In this document: positions 59,881 through 64,000 of the stretch, piece by piece
Layout: every line of letters begins with the position of its first letter
How positions within the stretch are numbered: position 1 is the first letter of the stretch
Source: Jannaschia seohaensis
GTDB taxonomy: Bacteria; Pseudomonadota; Alphaproteobacteria; Rhodobacterales; Rhodobacteraceae
DNA: 64,000 nt
Direction of reading: 5' to 3'
Assembly (NCBI RefSeq): GCF_900116765.1
Contig: NZ_UETC01000004.1
Location: 186,001 to 250,000 of the forward strand
Notes under the pieces: model-generated
Seen by the model: the letters and a program-made list of their open reading frames with translations, nothing else
The model's database searches: none
What the model was told of the DNA's origin: nothing
Made by a program: the position numbers and the translations under genes

Positions 59881-60614
59881 TTTCGATGCACCCGCTGCCG
59901 AAGCTGGTCCTCTGCCTTCTTTGGATCGTCGCCGCGCTGGTCGTCTTCCGGCTGTCCTTCCAGATCGCGCTCTTTGCGGTGGCCACGCTGGTTCTGCTCT
60001 TCGATGCCCGCATTCCCTTGCGGCGACTGCTGGGCCTCATGGTGCCTTTCGCCCTGTTCGGCTTCGGCTTTCTGACGACATCCGTGCTGTTTCGCGCCGA
60101 GTCGGGCTTTGCGGTGCTGATGGCGCAGGAGCAGGGCGGCGCGCCCGAGGTGGCGCCGGGGCTCGTGCTGTTCTTCCGCGTGATGGCGTGCGGGATGATC
60201 TCGGCGGTCTTCGCGCTGACGACCGATCCTGGGCAATTCGTGCGCGCGCTGATGCAGCATCTGCGCCTGCCCGCGCCAATGGGATTTGCCCTGATGCAGG
60301 CGATGCACATGGTGCCTGACCTGCGCGCGGAACTCCTCCAGATGCGCATGGCGCGCGCGATCCGGCTGGGCCGACCCTTGCGGCGCGTGCCCACGCCGCC
60401 TGAGGCCCTGGCGCTGGCGATCCCGCTTCTGGCCTACGCGATCCGCCGCGCCACACGCGCCGCCCTGTCTTTCGAGGCGCGTGGCCTTCGACCGGGCCGC
60501 GTGCGCAGCCAGTTGCCGCAGGCGCAGATATCGCGCGCGGATTGGATGCGCCTTTTCGCCGGCATCGGAGGTCTGGCCCTGCTGCTGGCCATGGCGCCGC
60601 AAGGCCTCACCTGA
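59874..60614 (+). CDS. ykoC: ECF transporter T component (YkoC type)
   Basis: The 246-aa energy-coupling transmembrane protein has four to five hydrophobic helices and the two coupling-helix motifs of T subunits, with Ala-Arg-Gly sequences that dock onto the ATPases: MRMARAIRLGRP near residue 157 and LSFEARGLRPGR near residue 196. It overlaps the ATPase gene by 7 bases. It completes the HMP/thiamine importer with ykoE and ykoD. The hemN gene converges on it 16 bases downstream. Confidence 0.9.
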   Translation: MLISMHPLPKLVLCLLWIVAALVVFRLSFQIALFAVATLVLLFDARIPLRRLLGLMVPFALFGFGFLTTSVLFRAESGFAVLMAQEQGGAPEVAPGLVLFFRVMACGMISAVFALTTDPGQFVRALMQHLRLPAPMGFALMQAMHMVPDLRAELLQMRMARAIRLGRPLRRVPTPPEALALAIPLLAYAIRRATRAALSFEARGLRPGRVRSQLPQAQISRADWMRLFAGIGGLALLLAMAPQGLT

Positions 60615-60630
60615 GCGCGCGCCGCCCTGG

Positions 60631-61995
60631 TTAGACGGCGACCGCGTGCCGCGCCTTCTGCGTGGCGAGATAGGCATCGAAGGCGGAGGCGATGACGCGA
60701 ATGAGCGGGCGCCCGAGCGGCGTGGCGGTGATGAGGCCGGAGGCATCTCTGACGATGAGACCGTCGGCCTCGAGCTCCGCCAAGGCCGGTTCCGCATCGG
60801 CAAGGGCCGTCGCGCTCTGCCCATGAGCCGCGGCGACAGCGGCGGGGTTGACGCGGCCTTGGCACATCAGCCGCTCGATGATCTCGCCCCGCAGGAGGTC
60901 GTCGTCGGTCAGCGCCAGACCGCGCCCGACCGGCAGGCGGCCCTCGGAAATCGCGCGGGCCCAGGCGCCCGTCTCCGACAGATTCTGGGAATAGCTGCGC
61001 GGCGTCCGCCCGATCGAGGTCGTCCCAACGCACAGCATCGTCGTGGCGCGGTCGGTGGTGTAGCCCTGGAAATTGCGGCGCAGCGTGCCGTCCTCCGCCG
61101 CTTGTGCCAGCGCGTCCCCCGCCCGCGCGAAGTGATCGAGGCCGATGGCCGTGAACCCCGCCGCCTGCAAGGCATGGCTCGCCGCGTTCGCCTGGTCCTG
61201 ACGGGCCTCCGCGCCGGGCAGGGCGGCCTCGTCGATCAGCCGCTGCTTCTTAGCCATCCACGGGACATGGGCATAACCGAACAGCGCGATCCGGTCGGGG
61301 CCGATTTCTTCGCAAAGGCGGATCGTTTCAAGCAGCGTCTCGGTCGTCTGATGCGGCAGCCCGTAGATCAGGTCGAAATTGATCCCCTTGACCCCGGCCG
61401 CGCGCAGCCCGTCGACGGCGCGCCGCACCATCTCCGGTGGTTGGATTCGATTGATCGCCGCCTGCACCCTCGGGTCGAATTCCTGGACGCCGAAGCTGGC
61501 GCGATTGAAGCCGAGCGCACCGATCATAGCGATCATCTCGTCCGACAGGCTGCGCGGATCGCTTTCGATCGCGAGTTCCGCATCGGGCTCGATCTGGAAG
61601 CGATCGCCCACCGCGCGCATCAGCATGGCCAGATCCTGCGGCAGGAGCGCCGTCGGCGTCCCGCCGCCCCAATGCAGATGGGAAATGCGCATCTTGGCCG
61701 GCAGGTGCGATGCCAGAAGGTCGATCTCCTGACGCAGCATCTGAGCATATTGGGCGATGGGGGCCTCGCGGGAGGCGAGCTTCATGTTGCAGCCGCAATA
61801 CCAGCACAGATGCCGGCAGAAGGGCACGTGCAGATAGAGGGAAATCGGCTCCGCCGGGTCGAGCGCGGCGAGGGCGCGGGCGTGGGCCTCCGTCCCGAAC
61901 CCCTTATGGAAATGAGGAGCGGTCGGATAGCTCGTATATCTCGGCACGTTCCGTGTCCGATAGCGATCGAGTCGGGTTTGGATGCAGGCTGTCAT
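60631..61995 (-). CDS. hemN: Oxygen-independent coproporphyrinogen III oxidase
   Basis: The 454-aa radical SAM enzyme converts coproporphyrinogen III to protoporphyrinogen IX without oxygen. The iron-sulfur motif CRHLCWYCGC has Cys60, Cys64 and Cys67 as ligands plus Cys69. HWGGGTPT follows the cluster. NFDLIYGLPHQT and a HemN C-terminal domain (LRRNFQGYTTDRATTMLCVG, ending ATQKARHAVAV) are present, the usual mark of a true HemN rather than HemW. It feeds both haem and bacteriochlorophyll under low oxygen. bchJ lies just upstream, 9 bases before it, so it probably belongs to the bch transcript. Confidence 0.94.
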   Translation of the reverse strand: MTACIQTRLDRYRTRNVPRYTSYPTAPHFHKGFGTEAHARALAALDPAEPISLYLHVPFCRHLCWYCGCNMKLASREAPIAQYAQMLRQEIDLLASHLPAKMRISHLHWGGGTPTALLPQDLAMLMRAVGDRFQIEPDAELAIESDPRSLSDEMIAMIGALGFNRASFGVQEFDPRVQAAINRIQPPEMVRRAVDGLRAAGVKGINFDLIYGLPHQTTETLLETIRLCEEIGPDRIALFGYAHVPWMAKKQRLIDEAALPGAEARQDQANAASHALQAAGFTAIGLDHFARAGDALAQAAEDGTLRRNFQGYTTDRATTMLCVGTTSIGRTPRSYSQNLSETGAWARAISEGRLPVGRGLALTDDDLLRGEIIERLMCQGRVNPAAVAAAHGQSATALADAEPALAELEADGLIVRDASGLITATPLGRPLIRVIASAFDAYLATQKARHAVAV

Positions 61996-62004
61996 GACGG
62001 GGTC

Positions 62005-62649
62005 CTACTGCGCCGCGCGGGGATGCGGTTTGATGTCGATCAGGTTCGGCGTCGATCCGCTGCGTTCGAGTTCGAAGCGGCAGGGGTGGCCCGGGCTATG
62101 GGCGCCGCAGCTCGTTTCGGTGCAGGTCGCATCCGCTGCGACGAGAACGTGGTAGAGACGGGCAAAGACGGCCGCGTGCCAGTGGCACAGGCAGCCCTCG
62201 GACCGTTCGCCCGCGACGAGCGGGTTGTCGGCGATCTCGAAGGTCATCGGATCGACGACCCGGAACCGTCCGGAGCCGACGAAGGTCCAGGCATGGCGGG
62301 CGATGGCCCGCGACAGGAGCGCCGCCGAAGGCCCCGCCGGAAGCACCCGGAGCAGGAGTTGCGCCGGACGCGGGATCCGATGGGCGAGGATGTAATCCGC
62401 CGTCGCGCGGCCAGCCTCGCCGGCGAGCGCGGGGGCGAGGATCGGCTCCTCCTGGCGGAGCGTGCGATGCAGCTGCGCGGCCTGGGTCTCCGGGATCATC
62501 CGCGTGCCGTCCGGCAGGTCGAATATCCCGGCCCGGGCGAGGATCTGGCCGCGCCGTTCCGGGCCGCCCAACCGGTCGAGCACCGGCAGCATCTGGAGGA
62601 TGGCGTTGGGGCCGATCAGGGCGGGGCCGGACCGGACATCCTCAGACAT
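62005..62649 (-). CDS. bchJ: Bacteriochlorophyll synthesis protein BchJ
   Basis: The 214-aa protein of the V4R/BchJ group was first described as the 4-vinyl reductase for divinyl protochlorophyllide; later work assigns the reaction mainly to BciA/BciB, so BchJ's role may be accessory. It starts [20 protein letters not shown]. The C-terminal V4R-like half is Cys/His-rich ([39 protein letters not shown]), probably binding a metal. The ATG at 62649 lies 8 bases inside the bchE end, so the two are translationally coupled. Confidence 0.9.
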   Translation of the reverse strand: MSEDVRSGPALIGPNAILQMLPVLDRLGGPERRGQILARAGIFDLPDGTRMIPETQAAQLHRTLRQEEPILAPALAGEAGRATADYILAHRIPRPAQLLLRVLPAGPSAALLSRAIARHAWTFVGSGRFRVVDPMTFEIADNPLVAGERSEGCLCHWHAAVFARLYHVLVAADATCTETSCGAHSPGHPCRFELERSGSTPNLIDIKPHPRAAQ

Positions 62650-64000
62650 CCTCCATCTGTTGATCGCCGCCGCCGCAGACCCGGACCTCCGCCCCGTTGG
62701 GCATCTTGAACGTCTGGTTGCGCTCGGCGGCGCGTTCCTTGCCCTGAGCCCGCAAGGCTTCGCGCCGCTCGGCCGCCCGGGCCGCCTTGTCCGCCGCCGC
62801 TTCCCAATCGGCGGTCTGCGCCTCGGCCAGTTGACGGGTTTCGTCGAAGTGGAAATCGACGGTCGACTTGGTCTGCGGACCCCAATAGCCCGCCTTGCCC
62901 AGGTCGTAGAAGGTGCGCTGGAACCCGGCCTTGAGGAAGGCATAGAGGCATCCCAGCAGATAGCGGCGGCGGAAGCCGGTGCCGCGCCAAGGATAGTGGA
63001 ACAGCGCCTTCTTGGAATAGAACCGGCGGTAATTGTTCATCACCCCGTCCAGCAATTCGCCCCGGTCCATCGCGGCGGGCTTCATGATCGGGGTGACGAA
63101 ATTGTATTTCGAGAAGTCGTAGATCTCGACCTGATCCTTGAGCTCCTGGAAGAGGGGCGTGAAGGGCCAGGGCGTATACATCGACCAGTTCGCAAGATCC
63201 GGCTGCCAGTCCCAGGCCATCTGATAGGTCTCTTCCAGCGTGTCCGGCGTCTCGTTGTCGAGGCCGACGATGAACTGCGCTTCCACCAGGATATCGGCCT
63301 CCCGCAGGAGGCGGATCGCCGTCTTGTTCTCGTCGACCTTGGTTTCCTTGTTGAAAACGTCCAGCTTCATCTGCGCGGCGGCCTCGGTGCCGAGGCTGAC
63401 ATGGACGAGCCCCGCCTTGCGGTAGAACTTCAGCAGGTCTCGGTCGCGGTAGATATCCGTCACACGGGTGTTGATGCCCCATTTGACCTTGTCGGGCAGG
63501 CCCCGGTCGATCAGCTCCTGGCAGAAGGCGACGAATTTCTTCTTGTTGATCGTGGGTTCCTCGTCGGCGAGGATGAAGAAGCCGACCCCATGGGTCTCGA
63601 CCAGGTCCTCGATCTCGTCGACGACGTCCTTGGGGTCGCGCACCCGGTAATCGCGCCAGAATTTCCATTGGCTACAGAACGAACAGGTGAAGGGACAGCC
63701 GCGCGCCAGGTTCGGGATGGCGACGCGGGTGCCGAGTGGGATGTAGATATACTTGTCCCAGTCGAGCACGGTCCAGTCGGGCTTGATCTTGGAGAGGTCC
63801 TTGACGGTCGAGGCGGCCTCGGTGGCGACGATCTCCTGCCCGTCGCGGAAGGCGAGGCCCTTGATCTTGCGCCTGTCGGCCGGCCAGCGGCCGTCTTCGA
63901 TGGCGAGCATGAGCTCGGTGCAGATTTCCTCTCCCTCGCCGCGGACGATCACATCGACCCAGGGCGCCTCGGAGAGGACTTGCTTGAACATGAAGGTCGC
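62642..64000 (-). CDS. bchE: Anaerobic Mg-protoporphyrin IX monomethyl ester cyclase BchE (5' end outside window)
   Basis: The visible 452 residues begin inside the B12-binding-type N-terminal region ([10 protein letters not shown]) and continue into the radical SAM core. There [15 protein letters not shown] supplies the CxxxCxxC cluster and [14 protein letters not shown] and [16 protein letters not shown] follow. The C-terminal part holds [14 protein letters not shown] and the long basic helix [21 protein letters not shown]. It forms the fifth ring of bacteriochlorophyll without oxygen, using cobalamin and SAM. Roughly the first 100-150 residues lie beyond base 64000. Its presence shows phototrophy under low oxygen. 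Confidence 0.95.
   Translation of the reverse strand, partial: ATFMFKQVLSEAPWVDVIVRGEGEEICTELMLAIEDGRWPADRRKIKGLAFRDGQEIVATEAASTVKDLSKIKPDWTVLDWDKYIYIPLGTRVAIPNLARGCPFTCSFCSQWKFWRDYRVRDPKDVVDEIEDLVETHGVGFFILADEEPTINKKKFVAFCQELIDRGLPDKVKWGINTRVTDIYRDRDLLKFYRKAGLVHVSLGTEAAAQMKLDVFNKETKVDENKTAIRLLREADILVEAQFIVGLDNETPDTLEETYQMAWDWQPDLANWSMYTPWPFTPLFQELKDQVEIYDFSKYNFVTPIMKPAAMDRGELLDGVMNNYRRFYSKKALFHYPWRGTGFRRRYLLGCLYAFLKAGFQRTFYDLGKAGYWGPQTKSTVDFHFDETRQLAEAQTADWEAAADKAARAAERREALRAQGKERAAERNQTFKMPNGAEVRVCGGGDQQMEDV

Overview
The window is a high-GC chromosome segment that reads as a marine alphaproteobacterium of the Rhodobacterales (roseobacter group). The frr-uppS-cdsA-dxr-rseP-bamA-skp-fabZ-lpxA-lpxI-lpxB block, the paired MerR regulators at a beta-oxidation locus, and bacteriochlorophyll genes bchE/bchJ at the right edge all point to an aerobic or facultative anoxygenic phototroph. 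Taxonomy is inferred from gene content and style only. Genes are tightly packed, and many neighbours overlap by 1-8 bases at ATGA, GTGA or TGATG junctions, which suggests translational coupling.

Left part (1-17 kb): an SLC13 permease start and a YmdB-like phosphoesterase. Next is a sugar-type ABC importer (binding protein, two permeases, no ATPase gene) whose genes enclose a GMC oxidoreductase and face a tandem SnoaL-like protein. Then come a small glycosyltransferase locus, a degenerate M48-like membrane protein, an acyl-CoA synthetase, an EamA exporter and a sulfotransferase-like protein.

Fatty-acid region (17-28 kb, minus strand): two MerR regulators, a 590-aa acyl-CoA dehydrogenase, a small protein, a glutathione S-transferase, a thiolase, two mutually paralogous small proteins and a FadJ-type multifunctional enzyme. 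Three TGACGTAA/TTACGTCA operator-like words lie between the MerR genes. Two hotdog thioesterases and a MATE exporter run divergently.

Middle (28-50 kb): pyrD-DUF952, a periplasmic 5'-nucleotidase, a GAF/HWE-type histidine kinase, a SRAP protein, thrS and a tandem universal stress protein. These are followed by the large isoprenoid/envelope block from frr to lpxB. An RTX calcium-binding protein gene is inserted in that block between skp and fabZ, and a 41-aa membrane microprotein sits between rseP and bamA. A tRNA-Arg(CCG) closes the block.

Right part (50-64 kb): a contiguous decayed stretch (universal stress protein, tctC, tctB, tctA) carries four frameshifts and two nonsense codons. Intact panE-like and oxalate-CoA-ligase-like genes follow. 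A TPP riboswitch precedes a ykoF-ykoE-ykoD-ykoC-type HMP/thiamine ECF importer. The window ends with hemN, bchJ and bchE (anaerobic tetrapyrrole/bacteriochlorophyll synthesis). Three families of short repeats (GC hairpin plus GATATTT; a 30-bp element at convergent junctions; a duplicated 50-bp palindromic unit) punctuate gene ends. No CRISPR array, rRNA, insertion sequence, integrase or phage gene was seen.
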